Assembly (NCBI RefSeq): GCF_000171615.1 | Contig: NZ_ABFU01000009.1 | Location: 1 to 44,625, forward strand | Direction of reading: 5' to 3' | Length of the DNA stretch: 44,625 nt | Source: Bacillus coahuilensis m4-4 | GTDB lineage: Bacteria > Bacillota > Bacilli > Bacillales > Bacillaceae_K | In this document: positions 8,410 through 16,730 of the stretch, piece after piece | How the letters are laid out: every line of letters starts with the position of its first letter | Position numbering within the stretch: the stretch's first letter is position 1 | The notes under the pieces: generated by a model | What the model was told of the DNA's origin: nothing | Databases searched by the model: none | The model's input: the letters and a program-made list of their open reading frames with translations, nothing else | Made by a program: the position numbers and the translations under genes

Positions 8410-9054
8410 TTACAGCATCTCATATAATCGACCATCAATTAAATTCGTATCGATTGGACAGGTGGTTGCATCTCGCCCGTACTGCCAGCCCCACACATTC
8501 GCTCGGCAGTTTGGTTTAACGGGCTTATAGCGCGGAGCATTCCTTCGTTTTGTTGCTCCTGGTTCTGGTTCAGCACTCCACAATATGCTTTGATCGGCAA
8601 CACGGGGATCCTCAGCAGCTGCTTTACAATACGCTGCAGCGAAATCACCGTTAACTGGATCATGATAGAAGCCCGGCTTATAATCACTCCCATACAAATA
8701 ATCCACATATCCCCGCAACCAGTCTGCATCTACTTCAAAGAACTTTTCCACATTTGCAAATAATGGCGTTCCTTTTCTAAATCCTAGCCTTTTCGCATGA
8801 AAAGAAGCATTTTGCGCGACCACTCGCCCTTCACGATAGCCTACTGCCTTTCGAAAGTTATTGTAGATTGGTAATACCTTTGTTTCACTATTTCGTAAAA
8901 GCTCAATTTCTCCTTTTGTTAACCCATCAGAAGCATTCTGTACCGTCGTTAAATACCTTCCCCAATATAGAGGCTTTCCGTAGTTCGTCAACACACAATT
9001 ATATCTTTCTTTCGTAACAGCACTTGCAGAGTCCACACCCCAGTAATAAGCCAT
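8410..9054 (-). CDS. DUF1906 glycoside-hydrolase-like protein
   Basis: This is a protein of about 214 residues matching the DUF1906 (Rv2525c-like glycoside hydrolase-like) domain. It has an N-terminal YYWGVDSAS strand with the conserved Asp, YWGRYLTT, LPIYNNF, and the C-terminal WGWQYGRD followed by DTNLIDGRLYEML. The fold is a TIM-like barrel found in cell-wall-acting proteins. I see no signal peptide, so it is either exported by another route or released. The start at 9054 follows GGGGGAAGGAAAGT; a longer frame to 9141 lacks support. The gene stands alone, divergent from the SGNH hydrolase. Catalytic activity is not established for the family. Confidence 0.8.
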   Translation of the reverse strand: MAYYWGVDSASAVTKERYNCVLTNYGKPLYWGRYLTTVQNASDGLTKGEIELLRNSETKVLPIYNNFRKAVGYREGRVVAQNASFHAKRLGFRKGTPLFANVEKFFEVDADWLRGYVDYLYGSDYKPGFYHDPVNGDFAAAYCKAAAEDPRVADQSILWSAEPEPGATKRRNAPRYKPVKPNCRANVWGWQYGRDATTCPIDTNLIDGRLYEML

Positions 9055-9174
9055 ACTTTCCTTCCCCCTTTCAAGGTCTTCATTTATGTATATGAGGATT
9101 GAATTTGAAATATATCGTAACCACTTAAGAGCGAATTCCATACCATAGACTGTAGCCCAGAAAAGGGAGAGAGG

Positions 9175-9846
9175 ATGAAGAGTATGAACACGTATTTACC
9201 GTATGTAGCCGTTGGTGATTCTTTAACGGTAGGAGTGGGTATTCCATTGTTTCACTTCGGCTTTGTTGAACGATATGCAGTCAAAACGGAAAAGTATTTT
9301 CATGGCCGGGTACCGCTTCAAAAGTTTGCTCGAATTGGAGCTACTACAGATCAAATTTTACACAATATGTCATTACCTAATGTCTCTAGTCATCTAGAGA
9401 AAGCTGAAATCATTAGCATCACAGCAGGTGGGAACGATTTGATTCAAGGGGCAAGAGCGTTTCTTGTGGACAAGGATGAGGAAAAGTTAAAAGAAGTTGT
9501 CAAAAAGGCCATTGTGAATATAGACAAAATGATTGATGTTTTGGAGGAGTATAAGAGGGATGCGAGAGATGATACGTATATTATTCGAGTAGTGAATGTG
9601 TACAATCCCTTACCAGAAATCGAGCTAGCAGACCTCGGTATTCGAAAATTTAATCAACATCTAGAGGGATTTACGAAGAAGCCGTATATTGAAGTAGTAG
9701 ATGTGTACAGCGCGTTCAAAGGAAAGGAAGAAGAGTATTTATCTTTAGATGGTATACATCCAAATGAAAGGGGCTATGAAGTGATGGCTCTGGCGGTGTA
9801 TGAAACTGGGTATGGCTTACTTTCTAAACAACAAATCCACTCTTAA
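9175..9846 (+). CDS. SGNH/GDSL-family hydrolase (lipase/esterase)
   Basis: This is a 223-residue serine hydrolase. The blocks of the SGNH fold are visible: block I VAVGDSLTVGVG with the catalytic Ser, block II FARIGATT with Gly, block III ITAGGNDL with Asn, and block V DGIHPNERGY with the catalytic Asp/His. There is no signal peptide, so a cytoplasmic esterase is likely, like other LipC/YqeF-type Bacillus proteins, although those are often lipoproteins. ATG 9175 has GGGAGAGAGG upstream; ATG 9184 is an alternative. The substrate is unknown. Confidence 0.88.
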   Translation: MKSMNTYLPYVAVGDSLTVGVGIPLFHFGFVERYAVKTEKYFHGRVPLQKFARIGATTDQILHNMSLPNVSSHLEKAEIISITAGGNDLIQGARAFLVDKDEEKLKEVVKKAIVNIDKMIDVLEEYKRDARDDTYIIRVVNVYNPLPEIELADLGIRKFNQHLEGFTKKPYIEVVDVYSAFKGKEEEYLSLDGIHPNERGYEVMALAVYETGYGLLSKQQIHS

Positions 9847-9855
9847 TCAAAAGGA

Positions 9856-9881
9856 GAGGGTCATTCATTTGAATCACCCTC
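9856..9881. terminator. Hairpin between converging genes
   Basis: GAGGGT-x-ATTC pairs with GAAT-x-ACCCTC around an ATTT loop. It lies between the SGNH hydrolase and the oxidoreductase 3' ends; the T tail is weak on the plus strand. Confidence 0.6.
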
Positions 9882-9890
9882 TTATATCGT

Positions 9891-11433
9891 TTATTCTTCA
9901 TCTGATTGTAATAGATGAAGAGGCTGATCAGCAGGTCCTTCTACTACGTCTCCTTTATACGAAAATCGGGATCCATGACAAGGACAGTCCCATGTTCGCT
10001 CCCCGTCATTCCACTCACATTCACACCCTAAATGGGTACAAGTTGTATCCACAATGTGGACAGCTCCGTGTACATCTCGGTACGCCCCTGCTCGACTTCC
10101 TCTGAAGTGAACGGGAGAGCCTTTGTCTATCCCCACATCATCCACAGATTTACGCTGAAGAAAATCTAGCTTGCCCTCAAAAAATCGATAAGCGACATCT
10201 GAGTTCATTTTCATAAATTTCTTTATGCTCGGATCAGCGTGAAACCTAGAAGGATCGTAAAGCTCCTTGTACGGATTGGCACGATCACATATAATATCCG
10301 TTACTAGCTTCCCTGCAACAGTCCCAAGCGTCATTCCCCATTTCTGAAATCCAGTTGCGACAAGAACCCTTGTTTTTTTCTTTGTCACATATCCGATATA
10401 AGGAATTTTATCTAATGTGAGAAGATCTTGTGCCGACCACCTAAATGGAATAGAATCAACACCTACGGTTTCTTCTGCAAATGCGAGAAGATGTTCATAA
10501 TGCTTACTTGTCTCGATTCCTTCTCCCGTCTTGTGATTTTCTCCACCCACAAGAATAAGTTTTTCTCCGTTGTACTCTGTAGATCTGAGGGACCTCTTCG
10601 GATCATCGGCACTTAAATACATGCCACCAGGATAGGTTTCTTTAGATTTCACAGCTAATGTATACGAACGTTCAGGCTCCATCCGAGCAAAATAAAGTCC
10701 ATTGCCATCGTAAAAAGGGAAATGGGTCGCAGCCACCACATGCTGACACGTTACTGTGGGGCCTTTTTTCGTGATTACTTTTACAGCCGTTTCCTCGTCT
10801 TCTACGTCTATACAGACAGTATGCTCGAATACTTGTCCACCTAACTGGGTAAAGGTTTCAAGCAAACCACGCAAATAGTTCACAGGATGAAACTGTGCCT
10901 GATTGCTCATTTTAATTGCTTTTGTCGTACTTATAGTGAACGGAATTCTATCTAAAATTTCTCCGTCTATCCCAAGCTTTTTATAAGCCTCCCATTCTTT
11001 TTTTAATGGCATGCGCTTTCTTTTCAGAGACCGAATAAATATAAGCATCCTCATGAGTAAAGTCACAGGCAATACCTTCTGTTTCAATAGCTTCTTTGAT
11101 AAAATGAAGAGCATCACGATTGGATTCATAATACAATTTGGCATCCTCTTCGCCTATGTGCTGAATAAGTTCTTCATAAATCAGACCGTGCTGGGCTGAA
11201 ATTTTTGCTGTTGTGTGACCAGTAGTCCCACCAAGCACCTGGTCCGCTTCAAGAAGGACGACGCTTTTTCCTTCTTTCGCTAGAAGATAGGCAGAGGTGA
11301 TACCGGCAATCCCTCCACCTACAACGGCCACATCCACTTCAAGATTCTCAAGTAATGAAGGATACGATGCGCGTTCAGCATGAAGCCAGTACGATTCGGG
11401 ATAATTGGGGATTGGACTAGATGAATGAGTCAA
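9891..11433 (-). CDS. FAD-dependent oxidoreductase with C-terminal Rieske domain, frameshifted
   Basis: This is a DAO-type flavoprotein fused to a Rieske iron-sulfur domain, like Bacillus YhfW (about 510 residues). The N-terminal part has the FAD dinucleotide motif DVAVVGGGIAG and the following LLEADQVLGGTTGHTTAK. The C-terminal part has the Rieske ligands CTHLGC and CPCHGS. A run of seven T (10998-11004) breaks the frame; removing one base joins SEKKAHAIKK to EWEAYKKLGIDGE. I place the start at TTG 11433, which has AGGAGGAAA 8 nt upstream; the ATG at 11463 lies before that site. The gene is divergent from the beta-phosphoglucomutase gene. The substrate is unknown, and the break is probably a sequencing insertion. 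Confidence 0.85.
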
Positions 11434-11518
11434 TATATTTCCTCCTACTAAAAAAAGTTTCACTTAAAGTGGACTATTCCCTAACCTTGTGAAAATTATC
11501 CAGAAAGAAGGTAAAATT

Positions 11519-12181
11519 ATGGTTAAATTGGTCATATTCGACTTAGACGGTGTCATTGTGGATACTGTGGATTTCTACTATACAAGCACTAAGAAAGTAG
11601 CAGATGAAATGGGAGCCCCCTTTTCGAAAGAAGATAACCTATATTTTCAAGGGAGAAGCAGAAAGAGTTTAGTAGAAGAGCTCTCCTCTAGAATTGGGTT
11701 ATCCCTAACTCCTCATGAAGTATTAGAATGGGGGAATAAGCGGAATCGATATTATCAAGAACTTTTAAACGATTTAAACGAGGAGCATATTCTACCTGGA
11801 ATGAAAGATTTATTACAAGCCATTCGTCGTGAGGGTATTCCTATGGTCCTGGCCTCATCGTCCTCAAATGGTCGGCGAGTTTTAAAGCAACTGAACCTAG
11901 AACACTACTTTGTTCATATAGTAGATCCTGCTACGTTAGAAAAAGGCAAACCAGCCCCAGACATTTTCTTGAAAGCAGCAGAATTTGTAGGAGCGAAAGA
12001 GGAAGAATGTGTGGCCATTGAGGATGGCCTTGCAGGTTTAACAGGCATCTTAGCAACGAATATGTTTTCAGTGGGAGTAGGACCTTACGAATACTTAAAG
12101 AAGGCCAATTTACATGTAGAGGACACTCGTCAGTTAACAGTAGAGCTGATGAAAAAGAAGTATAGGGAATGGACAAAGTGA
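11519..12181 (+). CDS. pgmB: Beta-phosphoglucomutase-like HAD hydrolase
   Basis: This is a HAD-superfamily enzyme, about 220 residues, closest in pattern to beta-phosphoglucomutase (beta-glucose 1-phosphate to glucose 6-phosphate). Motif I DLDGVIVDT near the N-terminus carries the nucleophile and acid/base Asp. Motif II is LASSSSNG, then DPATLEKGKPAPDIF with the Lys, and motif IV EDGLAG. The cap has the FQGRSRKSL segment. The start ATG 11519 is preceded by AAAGAAGG with an 8 nt spacer. The enzyme usually works with maltose or trehalose phosphorylases; none is here, though an alpha-glucosidase lies 1 kb away. A phosphatase with another substrate cannot be excluded. Confidence 0.72.
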   Translation: MVKLVIFDLDGVIVDTVDFYYTSTKKVADEMGAPFSKEDNLYFQGRSRKSLVEELSSRIGLSLTPHEVLEWGNKRNRYYQELLNDLNEEHILPGMKDLLQAIRREGIPMVLASSSSNGRRVLKQLNLEHYFVHIVDPATLEKGKPAPDIFLKAAEFVGAKEEECVAIEDGLAGLTGILATNMFSVGVGPYEYLKKANLHVEDTRQLTVELMKKKYREWTK

Positions 12182-12189
12182 AATTAAAA

Positions 12190-12226
12190 GAGCTGTCTAG
12201 ATTGGTAGACAGCTCTTTGATTTTTA
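12190..12226 (+). terminator. Terminator of the beta-PGM gene
   Basis: GAGCTGTCTA (12190-12199) pairs perfectly with TAGACAGCTC (12206-12215), followed by TTTGATTTTT. Confidence 0.9.
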
Positions 12227-12233
12227 AGTGGAC

Positions 12234-12317
12234 CGCTCGGTTGGGTACAAATACCGCTCGGTTAAGGGAGTTTTGCGCTCGGTTGAAGCCAAATATCGCT
12301 CGGTTAAGAAAATATGG
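12234..12317. repeat. Four-copy 21-bp phased repeat, core CGCTCGGTT
   Basis: CGCTCGGTT occurs at 12234, 12255, 12276 and 12297, exactly 21 bp apart. The 12 bp between cores are AT-rich and poorly conserved. The array sits just past the terminator of the beta-PGM gene and before the bioY stop, between converging genes. The same core recurs in the array at 41347-41522. It is too short and regular for CRISPR, and no Cas gene is present. Confidence 0.9.
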
Positions 12318-12361
12318 CGGGTGGATGACGATAAGTTCGTCTTGCTTACATCCCCATTCCC

Positions 12362-12955
12362 TTATGAAGCAATCTTTCGCTCTTGATAATAGGCACTTCG
12401 CTGGATCACTCGTACAAATAATAGTTGTCCCACAACACCTGCAAACACTGCGAGGATGGCGTCCTTAGGCATAAATGGAACCATCCACAGCCATGCCATT
12501 CCATAAGAAAATCCTTCAGGTGCCTCAAGCCAAAACTTAAAAGCAAAGTACATCCACGTTGTACCAAACGCATAGTTTACAATCGTACCTGCAAAGGCTG
12601 CGGTAATAAAGGCTGCTACATGTTGGCTTTTTTCTGCAATCCACCCTGCAATATAGGCGGCAAAAATATATGAAATAATAAAGCCAAACGAACTTTTTAG
12701 TAGAGCAGAAGGTCCACCTGTAAAATCAGCAAATACAGGTGCGCCAACAAAACCAACTAACATATACACCACCATAGAGAACGATCCTAATTTCTTCCCA
12801 AGAACAACACCAGCTAATACCGCAAAGAATGTTTGGAGAGTGATAGGAATTCCGTTAAATTGTAGAAACGGAGCAATCGCTTTAATATTGGCTCCGATCG
12901 CCATAAAGGCAACAAATAGTGCACCGTAGGTTAAATCAATTGGACGTAGTTTCAT
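12362..12955 (-). CDS. bioY: Biotin transporter BioY
   Basis: This is the substrate-binding S-component of an ECF-type biotin transporter, 197 residues with about six membrane helices. It starts MKLRPIDLTYGALFVAFMAIGANIK and carries the family signature GIPITLQTFFAVLAGVVLG and the later GFVGAPVFADFTGG. It may work alone or with shared energising subunits, which are not in the window. ATG 12955 is preceded by AAAGGAGAAATAAA. Upstream is a clear BirA-type operator at 13009-13049, so biotin should repress it. No biotin synthesis genes are adjacent, which suggests a free-standing uptake gene. Confidence 0.95.
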   Translation of the reverse strand: MKLRPIDLTYGALFVAFMAIGANIKAIAPFLQFNGIPITLQTFFAVLAGVVLGKKLGSFSMVVYMLVGFVGAPVFADFTGGPSALLKSSFGFIISYIFAAYIAGWIAEKSQHVAAFITAAFAGTIVNYAFGTTWMYFAFKFWLEAPEGFSYGMAWLWMVPFMPKDAILAVFAGVVGQLLFVRVIQRSAYYQERKIAS

Positions 12956-13008
12956 TTTATTTCTCCTTTTATTCTATTCGTCTTAAAATAAGACTAATAG
13001 TTTTGTGG

Positions 13009-13049
13009 AATATATGTCAACATTATTTTAAAATAGGTTAACATATATT
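13009..13049 (-). promoter_or_regulatory. BirA (biotin repressor) operator upstream of bioY
   Basis: AATATATGTCAAC (13009-13021) and GTTAACATATATT (13037-13049) form a nearly perfect inverted repeat with a 15-bp spacer. This is the known layout of BirA sites in Bacilli. On the minus strand the left arm contains TTGACA (13015-13020), a good -35 element, so binding should block the bioY promoter. Confidence 0.85.
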
Positions 13050-13112
13050 CTTTTAACAACGCTACTATCCACAAATTTATCTAATAGAGAAAAAATAATT
13101 GAATATTACATA

Positions 13113-13126
13113 TGTAAGCGTTAAAC
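13113..13126. promoter_or_regulatory. cre-like site upstream of the alpha-glucosidase
   Basis: TGTAAGCGTTAAAC matches the CcpA consensus TGWAANCGNTNWCA at 12 of 14 positions and lies about 115 bp before the alpha-glucosidase start. Catabolite repression is plausible. Confidence 0.5.
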
Positions 13127-13179
13127 TACAGTTTGTAGGTTTCTAATTATTTGAAGGAACCTTTTATTTAAATGGAATG

Positions 13180-13193
13180 TGCAATCGTTTGCA
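13180..13193. promoter_or_regulatory. LacI/MalR-type operator before the alpha-glucosidase
   Basis: TGCAATCGTTTGCA is a symmetric TGCAA-N4-TTGCA dyad with a central CG, as bound by LacI-family regulators such as MalR or CcpA. It lies 46 bp before the start codon. No LacI-family gene is in the window. Confidence 0.6.
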
Positions 13194-13239
13194 TCCACAA
13201 CAACAATATATGAGTTGAAAAATATAAAGAGGTGGCGTA

Positions 13240-14901
13240 ATGGAAAGAGTATGGTGGAAAGAGGCTGTTGCCTATCAAGTGTATCCACGTAGTTATCAAG
13301 ATTCAAATGGGGACGGGATAGGTGATTTAAACGGGTTAACAAGTAGACTAGATTATATTAAAGAGTTAGGGATTGACGTAATCTGGATATGCCCAATGTA
13401 TAAATCTCCTAATGATGACAATGGATATGATATTTCAGACTATAAGGATATTATGGAAGATTTCGGAACAATGGAAGATTTTGATCGACTATTGAAAGAA
13501 GTGCATCATCGCGGTATGAAGCTAATCATTGACCTTGTACCGAACCACACATCAGATGAGCATCAGTGGTTCATTGAATCACGTTCTTCAAAAGAAGACC
13601 CAAAACGCGACTGGTACATTTGGTGTGATGGAGTCAATGGAAAAGAGCCAAACAACTGGGAAAGCATCTTTGGTGGTTCGGCATGGGAGTATGATGAGGC
13701 AACAGGTCAATACTTTTTACACGTATTTTCTACAAGACAGCCTGACTTAAACTGGGAAAATGAAGAAGTGCGTAACGCGCTGTATGATACGGTAAACTGG
13801 TGGTTAGACAAAGGGATTGACGGCTTCCGAATTGATGCCATCAGCCATATTAAAAAACGTCCTGGGTTCCCAGATATGCCAAACCCTAAAGGATTAAAAT
13901 ATGTACCATCCTTTGATATGCATATGAATCAAGAAGGCATCCATAAGTTTCTACAAGAGTTTAAGGATCGTACCTATGGTAACTATGATGTAATGACGGT
14001 TGGGGAAGCGAACGGAGTAAGTGCGGACGAAGCCGACCTATGGGTGGGTGAAAACGGTAAAATGGATATGATATTCCAATTCGAACACTTAGGGTTATGG
14101 GATGCGGAAGATAACCCAGAGTTAGACGTTGTTGGTCTAAAAGAAGTCCTAACTCGTTGGCAAAAAGGATTAGAAGGAAATGGATGGAACGCTCTTTTCC
14201 TAGAGAATCATGACAAACCTCGCGTTGTGTCTACTTGGGGTAATGACAAGGAGTACTGGCATGAAAGTGCAACGAGTATGGCAGTTATGTATTTCTTTAT
14301 GCAAGGAACACCATATATTTATCAAGGTCAAGAAATTGGGATGACGAACGTTCAATTTCAAAGCATTGAAGAGTATGATGATGTAGCAGTGAAAAATATG
14401 TATCGTCTGCGTAGAGAAGAAGGAATGTCTCATGATGACATCATGGCCATCATTTGGGCATCTGCTCGTGACAACAGCCGTACCCCAATGCAGTGGTCAA
14501 GTGAAGCGTTTGGCGGATTTTCTACGTCTCCTCCTTGGCTTGGCGTAAACCCAAACTACACAGACATTAATGTAGAGGTACAGAAGAACGATCCGAATTC
14601 TGTTTTATCTTTTTATAAAAAAATGATTGGGTTAAGAAAACAAAACCTAATCTTTACGTATGGACAATACGACCTTCTTCTACCAGAGCATCCTCAAGTA
14701 TACGCGTATACACGTACACTTGAAGACGAAAAAATGCTAATAGTAGCCAATTTAAAAGGCGTAGAAGCAGAAGTGGAATTAGAAGAATTACGCCTAGAAA
14801 ATGCTGAGTTGCTACTTTCTAACTACAGCGAAGAGGGTGGTCAACTAGGTTCCGTATTGACTCTAAAACCATTTGAAGCAAAAGTATATAGAGTTAATTA
14901 A
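13240..14901 (+). CDS. GH13 alpha-glucosidase (oligo-1,6-glucosidase family)
   Basis: This is a cytoplasmic glucosidase of 553 residues, the usual length of the GH13 oligo-1,6-glucosidase/alpha-glucosidase subfamily. It starts WWKEAVAYQVYPRSYQDSNGDGIGDL. Catalytic residues are visible: nucleophile D199 in GFRIDAISH, acid/base E256 in TVGEANG and D325 in LENHDKPR. Residue 200, after the nucleophile, is Ala. In this family Val here goes with alpha-1,6 preference and Ala/Thr with alpha-1,4, so maltose and malto-oligosaccharide cleavage is likely (inference). The start has GAGGTGG upstream. A LacI-type operator and a cre-like site suggest sugar induction and catabolite repression. A strong terminator follows, so it is monocistronic. 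Confidence 0.9.
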   Translation: MERVWWKEAVAYQVYPRSYQDSNGDGIGDLNGLTSRLDYIKELGIDVIWICPMYKSPNDDNGYDISDYKDIMEDFGTMEDFDRLLKEVHHRGMKLIIDLVPNHTSDEHQWFIESRSSKEDPKRDWYIWCDGVNGKEPNNWESIFGGSAWEYDEATGQYFLHVFSTRQPDLNWENEEVRNALYDTVNWWLDKGIDGFRIDAISHIKKRPGFPDMPNPKGLKYVPSFDMHMNQEGIHKFLQEFKDRTYGNYDVMTVGEANGVSADEADLWVGENGKMDMIFQFEHLGLWDAEDNPELDVVGLKEVLTRWQKGLEGNGWNALFLENHDKPRVVSTWGNDKEYWHESATSMAVMYFFMQGTPYIYQGQEIGMTNVQFQSIEEYDDVAVKNMYRLRREEGMSHDDIMAIIWASARDNSRTPMQWSSEAFGGFSTSPPWLGVNPNYTDINVEVQKNDPNSVLSFYKKMIGLRKQNLIFTYGQYDLLLPEHPQVYAYTRTLEDEKMLIVANLKGVEAEVELEELRLENAELLLSNYSEEGGQLGSVLTLKPFEAKVYRVN

Positions 14902-14915
14902 TAAGAATACCACGC

Positions 14916-14945
14916 CCCGCTTTCATAGTTGGGGCTTTTTTATTT
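14916..14945 (+). terminator. Terminator of the alpha-glucosidase gene
   Basis: GCCCC pairs with GGGGC around a 12-nt loop that can extend the stem, followed by TTTTTTATTT. Confidence 0.82.
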
Positions 14946-15106
14946 AGGTCTTTATTACTATTTTTAGTAATATTTAGTATTCTAGCAAGTAATACTACGT
15001 AATAGTAATAGTCTTTTATTGTTAAATAAAGTATATTTAGTAGTGTAAGTGTCGGATAAGGGCGATTAGTTTGTGAGTTCTTGTCATAAAAAAAGGAGGA
15101 GTTAGT

Positions 15107-15532
15107 ATGAAGCAAAAATTTGCCGTAATTATTTCTATTTTATTCTTATCATTTAGCTTCAACGCGGTTGCAACAGCGGATACAGATGATGCAAGGCAGG
15201 AGGCTGCTGTGTTGGAACTATTAGAAGCTAACACGGACATCTACGAATACATTCAACAAGAAGTAGAGAAAAGCGAGATTCTAGTAGCTGATTACGAAAA
15301 GAAGATTGCTTTAGAATTCGATGAGACGAAAAAAGCTGAGCTTCAAAGTGAACTAGATACAAAAATTGCTGAATTAGTAGGTAATCTGCAAGTTAAAGCA
15401 GAACAAATGACAAAAGTTGCCATTGAAGAAGCTGCTAAATATGGTATTATTGCAGAATGTGAATATATAGAAGTTGAAATTTACGGAAATACGTATTTAA
15501 TTGATCCTTTGAGAATTATTGATATAGCTTAA
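15107..15532 (+). CDS. Secreted protein of unknown function
   Basis: This is a 141-residue protein with a clear signal peptide: MKQK, a hydrophobic core FAVIISILFLSFSF, and a probable cleavage site after AVATA (about residue 24). The mature part is acidic and helical, with a likely coiled-coil stretch (EKSEILVADYEKKIALEFDETKKAELQSELDTKIAELVG). A short C-terminal beta-like segment follows, with a single Cys and YGNTYLIDPLRIIDIA. Start support is strong: AAAAGGAGGAG before ATG 15107. It is a single-gene unit with its own terminator. I do not recognise a family. Confidence 0.75.
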   Translation: MKQKFAVIISILFLSFSFNAVATADTDDARQEAAVLELLEANTDIYEYIQQEVEKSEILVADYEKKIALEFDETKKAELQSELDTKIAELVGNLQVKAEQMTKVAIEEAAKYGIIAECEYIEVEIYGNTYLIDPLRIIDIA

Positions 15533-15557
15533 AAAGTGTCCTTAGGGCACTTTTTTT
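15531..15557 (+). terminator. Terminator of the secreted-protein gene
   Basis: AAAGTGTCC pairs with GGGCACTTT around TTA, followed by seven T; it begins at the stop codon. Confidence 0.85.
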
Positions 15558-15626
15558 AATGGTATTGTTAGAGTATAATTTATTATAAAATGTTTCAGAT
15601 TATTGTTGATTAGGGGGAGAGGAGAA

Positions 15627-16571
15627 ATGAAAGGAATTACACTTGGAAGTAAAGAAAAACCACTTGAAATTATTTTTCAAGAACAAGGTTCTTTATCACT
15701 TCTCTCAAGAAAAGGCCCGTTAGAATTTTTGAAACAAGAAGTAGCAGAAGGGATGGGCTTCTTCATTTACCCTGCTGAAGACGATGAAACTTTTGAATTT
15801 TTCTATCTATTAGAAGGAGAGATTCAATATGAAGAAGACCATGATGTTAGAGTTTTAAGAGAGCATGATTATTTCTCTGTGTATAAGTTTGAAGGAACAG
15901 TAATCTTTAAAGTTTTAAAGAGAGCAACTTTTCTATGGTGTACCAATAATCCTATCTTTTATCAAATAAGTAAAGATATACAAGAACTTCTAGGTATTGC
16001 AAAAGAAATTGAGAACAAGGATAAATATACATTCAATCATAGTAGAAGAGTTCAAGATATGAGCATGAAAATCGCTCGCAAATTAGACTTGCGAAAAGGT
16101 CAACTTCATAATATATTTCTGGCATCTGGACTCCACGATATTGGAAAGGTAAATATTCCGTCAGAAATTTTAACAAAACCAGGAAAATTAACAAAAGAAG
16201 AATTTGATATCATTAAAAAACACCCTCAAGACGGTGCAGATATGGTGGAGCCAACTTACTATGAAGATATATATGATATTATTCTTCAACATCATGAACG
16301 TCTTGATGGTTCAGGATACCCTATTGGTTTAAAAGGGAACGCAATTGAAATAGAGGCGCAAATTATTGGAGTAGCAGATACATTCGATGCGATGACGAAT
16401 GATCGGGCATACAGAAAAGCATTTACGGCTCAATATGCATATGAAGAAATTATGTCATTAACAGATATCCACTTTGACTCTATAGTCACCAAAGCCTTCG
16501 AACAAGTACTTCTCGAAGAAGAACTAGTTATTCCAGTCAAACCTCCTAAAAAGGATGAAGAAACCACATAA
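15627..16571 (+). CDS. HD-GYP phosphodiesterase with N-terminal cupin-like sensor
   Basis: This is a cytoplasmic protein of 314 residues. Residues 1-115 look like a cupin or cyclic-nucleotide-binding-type beta barrel (FEFFYLLEGEIQYEEDHDVRVLREHDYFSV). Residues 130-290 form an HD-GYP domain: H138, HD at 170-171 in LHDIGKVNIP, HP at 199-200, HHERLDGSGYP at 222-232 and DTFDAMTNDRAYR. All metal ligands appear present, so hydrolysis of c-di-GMP is plausible; the ligand of the N-terminal domain is unknown. I chose ATG 15627, with GGGGGAG 7 nt upstream, over the TTG further left. Together with the GGDEF/EAL and GGDEF proteins downstream it makes three c-di-GMP proteins in the window. A strong terminator follows. 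Confidence 0.88.
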   Translation: MKGITLGSKEKPLEIIFQEQGSLSLLSRKGPLEFLKQEVAEGMGFFIYPAEDDETFEFFYLLEGEIQYEEDHDVRVLREHDYFSVYKFEGTVIFKVLKRATFLWCTNNPIFYQISKDIQELLGIAKEIENKDKYTFNHSRRVQDMSMKIARKLDLRKGQLHNIFLASGLHDIGKVNIPSEILTKPGKLTKEEFDIIKKHPQDGADMVEPTYYEDIYDIILQHHERLDGSGYPIGLKGNAIEIEAQIIGVADTFDAMTNDRAYRKAFTAQYAYEEIMSLTDIHFDSIVTKAFEQVLLEEELVIPVKPPKKDEETT

Positions 16572-16608
16572 GAGCTTCTCTTTTTATCACAAAAAGAGAA
16601 GCTCTTTC
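16570..16608 (+). terminator. Terminator of the HD-GYP gene
   Basis: AGAGCTTCTCTTTTT pairs with AAAAAGAGAAGCTCT, followed by TTTCG; it begins at the stop codon. Confidence 0.88.
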
Positions 16609-16673
16609 GTTTAGTTTGAACTGTTTACCATTCAACCACAAATCTGCCATCCTTAATGACACTCATCCTATCC

Positions 16674-16703
16674 TTTCAGTCATACACCCCAATACGTTAT
16701 ACT
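16674..16703 (+). promoter_or_regulatory. Putative sigma-A promoter of topB
   Basis: TTTCAG (16674-16679) and TATACT (16698-16703) are separated by 18 bp and lie just upstream of the topB ribosome binding site (GTGAGGATG). Confidence 0.45.
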
Positions 16704-16730
16704 AGTTTTAATAGAAAGTGAGGATGACAC

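Noticed and set aside
12169-12468. Open frame with ARL repeats after the beta-PGM gene
   Set aside because: It runs through a terminator, the 21-bp array and the end of bioY on the other strand; it has no independent support.
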